Assembly: GCA_028671895.1 (NCBI GenBank)
Contig: CM053813.1
Location: 16,244,001-16,308,000 of the forward strand
Direction of reading: 5' to 3'
DNA from: Oenanthe sinensis
Taxonomy: Eukaryota > Streptophyta > Magnoliopsida > Apiales > Apiaceae
DNA: 64,000 bases
The translations under genes and the position numbers were made by a program. Shown here piece by piece: positions 34,560 through 44,683 of the stretch (positions within the stretch are counted from its first letter, which is position 1; each line of letters begins with the position of its first letter). The notes beneath the pieces were generated by a model, which worked only from the letters and a program-made list of their open reading frames with translations, searched no databases and was not told the DNA's origin.

Positions 34560-34966
34560 TCTTTACTCGTAGCTAGACTGTCGAATATGTCCTAAATCGA
34601 TTAGGATTGAGGTCGATTTCGATCTCGATATCCCTCGAGGTCGAATATCAAGCTTGAGGTCGAATTCGACCTGAATTGAGCTCGAACAGGACTCCCAAAA
34701 ATGCCTGGAGTCGAAATTTGTGTTTGAGGTCGAATTCGACTCCGATTGGAGTCGATTTAAGGGTTCCAAAACCTTTGAAGTCGAATTCTTATGTTGAAGT
34801 CGATTTCGACTCCGATTGGAATCGATTTATGGGCTCCAAAACCTTTGAAGTCGAATTCTTATGTTGAAGTCGATTTCGACTCCGATTGGAATCGATTTAT
34901 GGGTTCCAAAACCTATGAAGTCGAATTAGACTTCAAATATTCTTGAAGTCGAAGTTCCTGGGGGAC
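34560..34966. repeat. Degenerate 70-bp tandem repeats in element D 3' UTR
   Basis: Units with TCCGATTGGA at 34741, 34811 and 34881 give a 70-bp period, about three copies. Looser copies of the same GTCGAATT/GTCGATTT motif extend to both sides. The small ORFs here are repeat artefacts. Confidence 0.85.
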
Positions 34967-35690
34967 ATCCCGGTTGTATAATTCTCGACTTGGATTGAAG
35001 TCGAATTAGACTTTAATTTGCTTTGGAGTCGAAATTCCTTGGGGGCCTCATGGCTTGTCATTTTCGACTTGGTTTGAAGTCGAATTAGACTTCAAATTGC
35101 TTTGGAGTCGAAATTCCTTGGGGGCCTCAAGGCTTGTCATTTTCGACTTGGTTTGAAGTCGAATTAGACTTCAAATTGCTTTGGAATCGAAATTCCTGGG
35201 GGGCCTCATGGCTTGTCATTTTCGACTTGGTTTGAAGTCGAATTAGACTTCAAATTGCTTTGGAATCGAAATTCCTTGGGGGCCTCAAGGCTTGTCATTT
35301 TCGACTTGGTTTGAAGTCGAATTAGACTTCAAATTACTTTGGAATCGAAATTCCTGGGGGGCCTCATGGCTTGTCATTTTCGACTTGGTTTGAAGTCGAA
35401 TTAGACTTCAAATTGCTTTGGAGTCGAAATTCCTTGAGGGCCTCATGGCTTGTTATTTTCGACTTGGTTTGAAGTCGAATTAGACTTCAAATTGCTTTGG
35501 AGTCGAAATTCCTTGAGGGCCTCATGGCTTGTTATTTTCGACTTGGTTTGAAGTCGAATTAGACTTCAAATTGCTTTGGAGTCGAAATTCCTTGAGGGCC
35601 TCATGGCTTGTTATTTTCGACTTGGTTTGAAGTCGAATTAGACTTCAAATTGCTTTGGAGTCGAAATTCCTTGAGGGCCTCATGGCTTTA
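34967..35690. repeat. 79-bp tandem array in element D 3' UTR
   Basis: About nine units with an exact 79-bp period: the CCTCA mark falls at 35046, 35125, 35204, 35283, 35362, 35441, 35520, 35599 and 35678. Each unit contains GAAGTCGAATTAGACTTC, which is partly self-complementary. Neighbouring units are nearly identical and some differences alternate (CTCAAGG/CTCATGG), which suggests growth by two-unit steps. Such arrays in the 3' UTR of Tat-like elements are a known source of satellite DNA. Confidence 0.95.
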
Positions 35691-35932
35691 CAGTTTTATT
35701 GAACATTTATTCATACTTGGGCCTTTTATATTTATTGGGCCTTCTGGGCCTTGGACTTTGGACTTTCTTGTTATAGGCCTTCGAGGCTTTTGACTTTATA
35801 ACACGAACCTTTATGGTTTTAAGGGTTGTGGGCTTTGCAAACCCGAGTTCTAGAACTTTCTCGATACTAGGCCATGAATCATGGGCCTCGAGGTTTGAGC
35901 CCATTCACCGGCTAAACTTGTTACGTTCGCTC

Positions 35933-36012
35933 TTAACGGTCATGTGACCTAGAGACCGCCGTTAAAAAGTGCATCCCAACGGTCGTGTGACCGGTTGGGG
36001 GTCATATATAGG
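35933..36012 (+). promoter_or_regulatory. Candidate promoter of the antisense gene in element D
   Basis: A direct repeat AACGGTCATGTGACC (35935-35949) and AACGGTCGTGTGACC (35978-35992) lies just upstream of TATATAGG (36005-36012), followed by a CT-rich leader (36025-36075). An inverted pair TTAACGG / CCGTTAA flanks the first repeat. Transcription from about 36035 would make the ATG at 36145 the first start codon. This is inferred from sequence layout only. Confidence 0.6.
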
Positions 36013-36144
36013 AATAGTGTGATTCTTCATTTCTCACATTTCTCACTTCTCAACTCTCGATTCTCTTCTATATTTGAGCTCTCAAGCTTCATAGCAACTT
36101 CAGTCGTTAGTTCTCTAAGGGGTAAGCAGAAAGTCGAAGTTCGA

Positions 36145-38088
36145 ATGGCAGATAAGAGAGCCTCAAGATTGGCAGCTATGAGTGCTGGATCGGCCAAACG
36201 AGGTAAACAACTAAACCGTATCCCCATATTTTCGACATACATGTCTTTACTTGATATGATTAATCAGAGGGGGGACGAATACCCAAGCCAATCCCAGCTA
36301 GATTCATATAGCCGCAGTAGTAAGTTTTTTGACACCGATGTAGTAGAGGAATACAACAAATTTTTCAATTTCCCCCCTAGGTTTACCATTTCTTTAGTGG
36401 AGCCGGGTGATAGGACTTGCCACTGGCACCCCAATCGTTTGTTTGTTTATGTAGATGCCCTATTAGCGGGGCTTAGGTTTCCTGTTCATGAATTCATTCC
36501 TCTTCTTTTAGCCGACGCCCAAATCAGCCCCTGCCAAATTGTACCCAATGGGTGGAGGCTGATTCACTGTTTTATGGTTTTATGTTTGGAGAACAAAATA
36601 AAAATGACTGACCCTTTATTTCGAAAGATCTTTCAATTCAAAAATTCTTCGAGTCTTACTCTGGGTTGGGTTCAAATAGCCCGCAGGCCTCGCAAATCTC
36701 CCATTTTCGACACCTCCTCCGTTCCTGATAATGACCTTCACTGGAAGGAGAACTTCGTTCAAGTGAAATGGGAAGGGGGAGACTGGGGAACCCTCTTTAG
36801 GCCTACTTTTAGCAAAGTGGCAGATGGGAGCTTTGACGCCATTAGGCTCTCAGCAGAGGAGGAAGAAGCTTATGCCAAGCTGACTCAAGGAGAAACTAGG
36901 CGGGTCGTTTGGGATCTTCTTGACGAGTATAAGTTAAAGGCTGTTGGCCTATCCCGGGCCTCGAACAAAGGTATACGTTTTGCTTGGCCGTGCTTTACTG
37001 GTTGATTTAGTGTTTTAGTAACGTTTTTGTATTTTCTTTTCAGCCGCGGTGTTGATTAACGAGTGGGTTATTCCGCCCGTAGAGGAAACGGGTCGTATGA
37101 AACGGTTAAAGACGATGAGTGATCCCCGACAGGTGAAAGAAATGCCTGCTTTCTTACAGAGACATTCTGGGCCGACTGAGGCTGAGGGCAACGAGCCTGT
37201 CAAAGCGCCCAAGTCTCAGGTGTACAAACCAGGTTGGGGCTTCAGGAAGTCGGACACCGTTGTCAGCTGCACGGATCACGCGAGGGATTGGTCCCTTCAC
37301 TCTCTGACTCCTTGTGACTACAGGGATATTGTCTTGGGGAGCGACGAGGATGGCACCAAGGCCTTAGGTTCACAGGCATTGGCATCGGTAAGTTTCTTTA
37401 CTTGTTTATTTCGCATTTCACAGTTTTTTTTGTTTATGTTTTGGATTTTTCATATTATCTAAGTTGTTTTGTTGTTTTCCAGGCCAACGCCTATTTTCAG
37501 GCTTCTTTGCATCAAGCAGAAGCGTGGAAGACTCGGGCCGGAAAGCACCAGAAGGAACTTACGGTGGCCAATGCCAAGCTTAAGCTTTTGGAGGAAAAGC
37601 TGGCCGAGAAGGAGGAGCTCCTTAAGCAGGCTCAAGGCGAGGTGGTCGAGTTGAGGGCTAATAAGAACGCCATTATTGACAAATATATGGCCTCAGACGA
37701 ATATAAGGATCTTATCGAGGCTCATGACGACCTTGTCTTTCCGGCCAACTACGCTATTGGGTGGAACGACGCCCTTAAGGAAGTGTTGGACAAGCATCCA
37801 GGTATGTTTGATCCGCGGGTAGACTTTAAATGCCCTCAGTCAGCAGAAGCCTTGAAGCGGCTATTAGAGGAACATGAGGAAACAGAAGGGGAAGACAGTC
37901 CTAATGTTAGGACTCGTGCACTTTCTCTCACTCCATCTCTTACTCCTTCTCCAGCCCGAGTCACTTCAAAGAAGGCCGTTCCTGAGGCGACTCCTCAAAA
38001 ACCAACGAAGGAAAGTTCTTCCGGGGAAGAAGGTTCGTCTTCGTCAGGTGAGGAGGAGTCTACGGAAGAGGAGAAATCCTCAAAGTAG
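36145..38088 (+). CDS. Antisense accessory gene of element D (three exons, intact)
   Basis: A gene on the strand opposite to gag-pol. Exons are 36145-36970, 37044-37387 and 37483-38088. The introns are 36971-37043 (73 bp, GTATAC to TTTCAG) and 37388-37482 (95 bp, GTAAGT to TTCCAG). The frame runs through both joins without a stop and gives 591 residues. The start MADKRAS is chosen because the TATA box at 36005 lies between it and the earlier in-frame ATG at 35995. Residues about 60-260 form a globular domain with GLRFPVHEFIPLLL and NGWRLIHCFMVL, resembling the plant family named putative gypsy-type transposon (Transposase_28). A coiled coil starts in exon 3 and the tail is acidic and Ser-rich. 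Similar antisense ORFs are known in Tat elements; the function is unknown. Because the introns are antisense to the genomic RNA, copying would not remove them. Confidence 0.82.
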
Positions 38089-38412
38089 TTCGTCTTTTAT
38101 TTATGTTGGCCCTAGTGGCCTTGTAAAAACATTTAGCCTTCGAGGCTTTTTATCGATGTCTTTCACGTTTTTCACATTCCTGTCTTTTTACTTTGTGCCT
38201 TAGTTTTGCTTTGTTTTTCGTGTTTATATTGAACATAAACAACAACTACTCTCGAGGCTTGTAACAAGACTAAGTAAAAAATGACAAGTGTCATATAAGG
38301 AAAACTGGAAGCATTTCTCGAACTTATAATTTAGTATAAAAAGAAACAACTCATGCCTTCGAGGCTTAAACAAGTCATTAATTAAATGTTCTCAAAAATA
38401 AAAACTAACAAT
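38089..38412. other. Region between the antisense gene and the end of element D pol
   Basis: A tail-to-tail gap with several CCTTCGAGGCTT-type units (38137, 38252, 38356) and no ORF. It probably holds the 3' ends of both convergent transcripts. Confidence 0.6.
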
Positions 38413-40224
38413 TTATACATAATAAATTCTCAAGTTGGCAGCATTCCAGCTTCTAGGGACTCCAATCCCTTTAAGGGTCTGGAGTTTGTATGCTCCTTGC
38501 CCGGTGACTTCCTTTACTTGGTACGGTCCTTCCCAGTTTGGGGCTAACTTGCCCTTGGGACCAACTCCAGATGCCTCGATCTTTCGCAGGACTAAGTCTC
38601 CTTCGCGGAAGAACCTTTCTTTGACTCTCAGGTTGTAGTAGAACGAAGCTTTCTTCTGGCTTTCTACTATTCTGGCATTAGCTTCGTCGCGCAGCTCATC
38701 TATTAGGTCTAGAGCCAGCTTCATGCCTTCTTCATTGGTGTCAACTTGAAATTCTTGAATCCTTGGTGATGTCTGAGCAACTTCAACGGGCACCACTGCC
38801 TCGGCTCCATAGGCTAGTTGAAATGGAGTAGCTCTTGTTGATGTTCTGCAAGTAGTTCTATATGCCCATAAGATTGGGAGTAACTCATCAACCCAAGTTC
38901 CTTGGGAGCGTTCTATCCTTTTCTTGAATCCATCTAGGATAATTCTGTTAGCAACTTCAGCTTGCCCATTTGACTGCGGATGAGCTACTGAAGTAAAGCG
39001 TAGTTCAATGTTATAATTCCCACAGTATTCCATAAAGTCCTTATTGTTGAACTGAGTTCCGTTGTCTGTCACTAGGATTCGGGGCATCCCGTATCTGCAT
39101 ATAACATTCTCCCAGAAAAACTGAGTTACGTTCTTAGTGTTGATCTTGGCCAAGGGTTTGGCTTCTATCCATTTAGTAAAGTAGTCAATGGCAATAATGA
39201 GAAACTTTCTTTGCGCGCTGGCCATAGGGAACGGGCCTAATATATCCATTCCCCACATGGCAAAGGGGATTGGAGAACTTACTGATGTCAGCATCTCAGG
39301 GGGCTGCCTGACGATGGGTGCAAACCTTTGGTAGCGATCGCATTTCTTAACATATGCTTTTGCATCTTTAAGCATCTCAGGCCAATAGAATCCTAGCCTT
39401 ATAACTTTATGAGCCAAGGCCCTGCTTCCAAGGTGTTGGCCACATACTCCATCATGAACTTCTTTCAGGGCAGCTTCAGCCTCATGGGGTCTCAGGCACT
39501 TCAAATAGGGTATCACGTATGTTTTTTTGTAGAGTATTCCTTCTATGAGGGCATACCTCGAGGCCCTAACCGATAGTTTGCGAGCTTCCACGGGGTCGGC
39601 AGGTGTTTTTCCTGTTTCCAAGTAGAGTTTGATGGGATCCATCCAACACGTTCCCGACCCAATAGGAGCTATTAGTTTTGCATCAATGCTTGGGGTCTTC
39701 AAGACTTGAAAATAAACACTGCCCGAGTAGCTTTCAATTTCTGATGATGCAAATTTGGACAAGGCATCAGCCTTCATGTTTTCCTCTCTCGGGATGTACT
39801 CAAAGTGACATTCTTCGAACTGTGTGGCTTGAGCTTTAACGATTCTTAAATACTTGGCCATAGTCACGTCTCGGGTCTCAAACTCCCCATTTACTTGAGA
39901 GATTACTAACCTTGAGTCACCATATACTTTCATGTTTTTCACCCTCAGGGTTCTGGCCAGACCAAGTCCAGCTATCAAAGCTTCGTATTCCGCCTCGTTG
40001 TTTGTAGTTGGAAAGTCCAATTTGATTGCATATTCGACAATGAAGCGATCCGGGCTTTGTAAAACTAGACCAGCTCCACTAGTTTTTGTTTTTGAAGCTC
40101 CGTCAAAAAAGAGCAACCAGTATTCTTTTAGTTCTTCCTCTTTTTCTTTCTTTTCTTCAACTTCTTTATCTTTATCCTCTTCTTGTCCCCCGACTTTTTG
40201 GTTTGGAATAGTGCATTCAACCAC
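38413..40224 (-). CDS. Element D archaeal-type RNase H and integrase (open C-terminal part of pol)
   Basis: An uninterrupted stretch of 603 codons that is the C-terminal part of the polyprotein. First comes a second RNase H with the D-E-D-D pattern (LFFDGAS, NNEAEYEAL, VYGDSRL, MKADALS), the mark of Tat elements. Integrase follows: zinc region with HDGVCGQH and KKC, in which the last Cys is Tyr (codon 39331-39333). Then the catalytic Asp, Asp and Glu in WGMDILGPF, VTDNGTQF and GQAEVANR, and a C-terminal domain ending NLRIYYV. It is not a free-standing gene, since the frame continues upstream past the TAA at 40354. Confidence 0.92.
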   Translation of the reverse strand: MVECTIPNQKVGGQEEDKDKEVEEKKEKEEELKEYWLLFFDGASKTKTSGAGLVLQSPDRFIVEYAIKLDFPTTNNEAEYEALIAGLGLARTLRVKNMKVYGDSRLVISQVNGEFETRDVTMAKYLRIVKAQATQFEECHFEYIPREENMKADALSKFASSEIESYSGSVYFQVLKTPSIDAKLIAPIGSGTCWMDPIKLYLETGKTPADPVEARKLSVRASRYALIEGILYKKTYVIPYLKCLRPHEAEAALKEVHDGVCGQHLGSRALAHKVIRLGFYWPEMLKDAKAYVKKCDRYQRFAPIVRQPPEMLTSVSSPIPFAMWGMDILGPFPMASAQRKFLIIAIDYFTKWIEAKPLAKINTKNVTQFFWENVICRYGMPRILVTDNGTQFNNKDFMEYCGNYNIELRFTSVAHPQSNGQAEVANRIILDGFKKRIERSQGTWVDELLPILWAYRTTCRTSTRATPFQLAYGAEAVVPVEVAQTSPRIQEFQVDTNEEGMKLALDLIDELRDEANARIVESQKKASFYYNLRVKERFFREGDLVLRKIEASGVGPKGKLAPNWEGPYQVKEVTGQGAYKLQTLKGIGVPRSWNAANLRIYYV

Positions 40225-42393
40225 GAAGTCAGCCAGAGCCTGAGCTTTGATGGCCGTCCTGGGCTTGTATTTGATTTCGAACTCTCCCAGTTCAACCGCC
40301 CATTTGATTAACCTTTCACTGGCCTTGGGGCTATGCAGTATGTTTCTCAGGGGTTAGTCTGTCAAGACTTTGATAACATGCGCCTGGAAGTACGGACGTA
40401 ACTTTCTTGAAGCCATGATTAATGTTAAGGCAAACTTCTTAACTTTTGAGTAGTTCAGCTCTGCACCATGCAGTATCTTGCTAACGTAGTAGATAGGCTT
40501 CTGAACTTTAGCTTCCTCTTTCACAAGAACTGCACTCAGGGCTGAGTTTGAGACAGCAAGATACAGGAATAGTATCTCCTCAGGTTTTGGTTTGGCAAGC
40601 AAGGGTAGCTCGGCCATATACTTTTTTAGCTCTTCGAATGCTGCTTGACTCTCGTCATTCCACTCAAAGTTCTTGACCTTCTTGAGGGCCTTGAAGAATG
40701 GCAGACATTTTTCTCCAGACTTGGATATGAAACGTCCCAGGGCCGCTACCCTTCCAGTAAGCTTTTGGACTTCCTTTACAGTCTTGGGGGGCTCCATGTC
40801 CAGAATCGCTTTGATTTTGTCAGGATTGGCCTCGATGCCTCTCTTCGAGACCATCAGGCCCAGAAATTTTCCAGAACCTACGCCGAAGGCACACTTGGAT
40901 GGGTTTAACACCATCTTGTGGGTTCTCAGAACTTCGAATGCCTCACTCAGGTGTACAAGATGATCGGCCTTGTCCAAGCTTTTGACTATCATGTCATCAA
41001 CATAGACTTCCATAATCTTTCCAATGAGGTGTTTGAAAATTTTATTCACAAGCCTTTGATATGTGGCTCCTGCGTTCTTAAGTCCAAAAGCCATAAACAG
41101 ATAACAAAAAACACCAAAGTCAGTGATAAACGATATCTTAGGAATGTCTCCGGGGTGCATTTTAATTTTGTTGTAGCCACTGAAACCATCCATGAAGCTA
41201 AGCATCTCGTGCCCAGCTGTGGCATCTATTAACGTGTCTATCCTTGGTAAGGGGAAACAGTCCTTGGGACACGCATCATTCAAGTCAGTGAAGTCCACAC
41301 ACATTCTCCACTTCCCATTGCTTTTTTTAACCATCACAGGGTTGGCCAGCCATTCAGGAAATTGGATTTCTTCAATAAATCCAGCTTCTAGCAATTTTTC
41401 CATTTCCTGCTTAATGGCCTCCTGTCTTTCAGGGGCAAAACTTCTTTTCTTCTATTTGACCGCTGTCCTTCCAGGATTTACATTCAACTGATGTGTTATA
41501 AGCTCGGGGTCTATTCCTGGTATGTCAGCTGTTGTCCAAGCGAAAACATCTCTGTTATCTTGTAGGAACTGTGTCAGTTGTTGTTTCAGGTCCTTGGGGA
41601 GTGAAGCCCCAACATATGTCACTCTCTCAGGATATGAAGGATCCAGGGGGATGGACTGCAAGTCCTCCGCAGGTTTCCCCCTCCTCTCTTCGTGATCTCT
41701 GACATCCATATCTTCAATGGGGAGAACCTACCCCCCAGTGCCATCAGGCTTCAAAGCAGCCACATAACAGCTTCTGGCCATCTTCTGATCTCCTCTTTCT
41801 TCCCCCACTCCATTCCTGGTCGGGAACTTGAGTTTCAAGTGGTATGTAGAAGCTATTGCTTTGAAGGCATGTAACCCTGTCCTCCCAATGATTGCATTAT
41901 AGGTAGTGTTTGCCTTAATGACTAAGAAATTCAGCATTTGAGTGGACAGTCGAGGTTCTTCGCCCATAGTAATTGGTAGTTTTATGATCCCCTCGATCCG
42001 AGACTCCACTCCATTAAAACCGTATATGGGCATGTTGGAGGGGGTTAGCTGCGAATCACTGTATCCCATTTTTACATAGGCATCATAAAATAGGATGTCA
42101 ACGGAAGAACCATTGTCTACCAAGACTCTTTTCACAGGAGAATTCCCTATGGTGGGGGTGATTACTAAGGGATCATCGTGGGGGAACCTCACCCCTTCTA
42201 GGTCGGAGTCGTCGAAGGTCAACGAGACCTCAGTCCTTGCCCTCTTAGGAGGTTCTCCTACAATGCTCATTACCTCCCGGGCATACGCCTTCCTGGAGTT
42301 TCTGGAATTGCCTGCTGCAGTTGGCCCTCCTGATATTACGTTAATCACAGGCCCTCTGGGCTGATTGTTTCTTTCCTTGGGGTCTGAGTCCCT
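40225..42393 (-). pseudogene. Element D protease, reverse transcriptase and RNase H
   Basis: Same frame as gag and integrase. The protease has VLVDNGSSVDILF (about 42126-42088). RT has KKSNGKWRMCVDFTDLN, FMAFGLKNAGATYQ and YVDD at 41004-40993. RNase H follows and ends near KVLTD. Breaks are in-frame stops only: TAG 41728-41730, TAG 41452-41454 (glutamine at the matching place in element F) and TAA 40354-40356. Each is one C-to-T step from Gln. No frameshift was found in the whole 5.66 kb frame. Confidence 0.92.
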
Positions 42394-44070
42394 TCATTTG
42401 TCGTTCCTTCTATCGTCTCTAGCACCATCCTTGGTGTATTTTTCCAACTTCCCTCTTCTAATCAGAAATTCGATCTCGTCTTTCAACTAACGACAGTCGT
42501 CAGTGTCGTGTCCCACATCCCTATGGAACCGGTAGTATGCGCTCTTATTTCTCTTTTCAGGATCAGTCCTCAGTGGCTTCGGCCATCGAAGATCTTTATC
42601 CTTCTCAATGTCCATTAGTATCTGGCTACGGGCGGTGTTTAGCCTTGCATACTCGGTGAACCTTGCACCTCCTTTCTTCTTGGAGTCATTGGCGTCACCA
42701 TTCTTCGCATACTTGGTATCAACAGTGTACTCGGTATCGCTGGATCATTTTTTAGAATAGGCGTTCGAGGCCTGAAACCCTTGAGCTTTCCTCATACTTT
42801 CCTCAGCCTTGATATACTTTCCTGCTCTCTCTTGGAGCTCATTCATAGTTTCAGGGGCCCTCTTGGCTAACGACCTCCTGAAATTTTCGTCAGAAGTCCC
42901 TTGCTGCAAGGCTTTCATAGCTACCTTCTGATCTAGATCAGGGACCTTCAAGGCTTCCTTTGTGAACCTATTCATGTAATCCCTCAAGGATTCGTTCTTC
43001 CCCTGGTGCATATTCATTAGCGAAGCTGAGCTCTTTTCATGAGTCTTGCTGCTAATGAATTGACCAATGAAGGCCCTGCTCAGATCCTTGAATGACCCAA
43101 CAGAGTTGGGTGGTAGACGACTAAACCACCGCTGAGCCATGCCACTCAGGGTTTGGGGAAACGCCCTACACTTGATGGCATCGTTTACAGGCTGCAGCAA
43201 CAGTGCATTAGAGAACGTGAGAACATGATTTGAGGGATCTCCCGTTCCATCATAGGCCCTGATTGTTGGCATCTTAAACTTCCTTGATATCTTTTCATTC
43301 ATAATATTCTCGGTGAAGGGGGGTGTGGGATCATTAGGATCTCCAAGCGGCAATAAGTCTTGGGGATCAGCCCTGACATGACTTGTCCTTATTTGCCTCG
43401 GGGGCTCATCCAAATCTATTACAGAGGTATTTCTCATCAACTCTCCAGCACCCTCTACTCTGGGGCGCTGTCGCCTTGCCAATGCCTTCTCCAGGTCTTT
43501 CCTTAGTCGTTGAGCTTCAGCCTCATGAGCGCGTATTCTTTCCTGAAGGTTCAGGGAGTCATTACTTTGAGGCCCTCGGGGCTAGGTACTTCTCCCTCCA
43601 AGGGGCTCCTTACCAGGTCGCCTCCTTCGTGGGTTAACATCTTCGTCAGATGACTTCTCGTCATCAGTTGAGTAAGGTCCAGAGAAGTCCCGACTTCTTC
43701 GTTGTGAGGTATAGTGGGGCAACATCCCTTGCTCATAAGGGGGCTCATAGTTCCTTGGGAGCCCATAACGAAGGTCGGGAGTTATAGCAGACGGGACCTG
43801 CATAGTAGGAGGAGCAACAAAAGTAGTATGAAGGGGTGGAATTACCTGGAGCGGAGGAGCTGAAACATGAATTGACACATCGGGGTTGGAAGGATGAACG
43901 ACGATGCTGAGGGGTCTAGCACGCCGGGTGCTTACTTCAGGGTCCTCAACGGAGGTGGTTGGAACAACAGCTTGTTGCCCCTGAGTTGTAATAGGAGGAA
44001 TAGTGGTGTCGACAGCGGCGCCAGGGATCTCTCCTTCAAGGGTGCTTGCAGTACTTCGTGTTCTTGCCAT
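42394..44070 (-). pseudogene. Element D gag
   Basis: The start MARTRSTAS at 44070 lies just past the primer site. The N-terminal 160 residues are Pro/Thr/Arg-rich. The retrotransposon gag core follows (FKMPTIRAYDGTGDP, AQRWFSRLPP, 43280-42990). A zinc-knuckle-like YYRFHRDVGHDTDDC lies near 42530. Stops in this one frame: TAG 43582-43584, TGA 42745-42747, TAG 42487-42489 and TGA 42394-42396, each a single T-to-C step from Gln or Arg. No separate pol start is needed, so gag-pol was probably one polyprotein. Confidence 0.88.
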
Positions 44071-44084
44071 GGTTATTATTCGTT

Positions 44085-44100
44085 CCCACATACGGCGCCA
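44085..44100 (-). other. Element D primer binding site
   Basis: On the minus strand TGGCGCCGTATGTGGG, two bases after the 5' LTR. It is close to the site of element F and typical of Tat-type gypsy elements; the TGGCGCC start would fit a tRNA ending GGCGCCA, such as aspartate tRNA. Confidence 0.85.
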
Positions 44101-44102
44101 AA

Positions 44103-44678
44103 TGTTACGGATCAAAAATGAGGTGTCTTTAATACGTAATTAATGCTAGGGTTTATGAGAGCTTCATGCTTTAATGACTGCGTTAACGTTTCGTGACTGC
44201 CTCGGGTCCTCGTTAACTGCCTACGTATCTCAATGGGTGTGAGTGAGAATTAAGTCAAAAAACGTAGTTCTAATGTTGAGGGGTTAGGCCCTTTATATAG
44301 GCGCACGAAGGCCTTGAAATTAGATTAGGGTTAGGAGACCTGGAGGCCTTGGAGGTCCAGTCTCCTAGTGATAGGTTTGTTCTAACCCTGCAGGAATGAG
44401 AGTCCTTGTTGGACTCATCCCACGTGTGGGTTTCTAGATCCTTCCAGGATGGAGGCCTTCAAACAGGCTTATCGGGCTTTTATTAATTAATTACGAATTT
44501 AATTAATAACAATAGCTTAACGAGCCTTTAGCTTCAACAGAGCCTGTGGGCTAGGCTTACAAATCCAATTGATCCTTGGGTTTATTTCCCTAGTTCATTT
44601 TAAGGGCCCAAGCCTTTGAACCATGAAATAATAAATGCTATATTTATTATTTCTTCAGGGTTATTTTTACCCATATCA
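44103..44678 (-). repeat. Element D 5' LTR
   Basis: 576 bp, TG to CA on the minus strand, with a TATA box CTATATAAAG at 44291-44300 that would drive transcription toward gag. It differs from the 3' LTR at 13 sites. Confidence 0.94.
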
Positions 44679-44683
44679 TCATG
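44679..44683. repeat. Target site duplication of element D (right)
   Basis: TCATG, identical to 33823-33827. Confidence 0.95.

Larger units (their letters stand above)
33828..44678 (-). mobile_element. Element D: complete Tat/Retand-type Ty3/gypsy, inserted in element B on the minus strand
   Basis: 10,851 bp with 576-bp LTRs at each end and TCATG target duplications. Reading on the minus strand: 5' LTR (44678-44103), primer site, one gag-pol frame (44070-38413), an antisense spliced gene (on the plus strand, 36145-38088), tandem repeats, polypurine tract, 3' LTR. Order RT, RNase H, archaeal-type RNase H, integrase marks the Tat clade, in which extra antisense ORFs are known. The LTRs differ at 13 of 576 sites by eye, 11 of them transitions. 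Confidence 0.95.

Noticed and set aside
34967..35690. Regular repeats resembling a CRISPR array
   Set aside because: The units are head-to-tail with no unique spacers, the whole 79-bp unit repeats, and the setting is a plant retrotransposon.
36145..38088. A captured host gene inside element D
   Set aside because: Antisense ORFs of similar position are known in Tat-type elements, and the domain resembles a plant transposon-associated family. Capture cannot be fully excluded.
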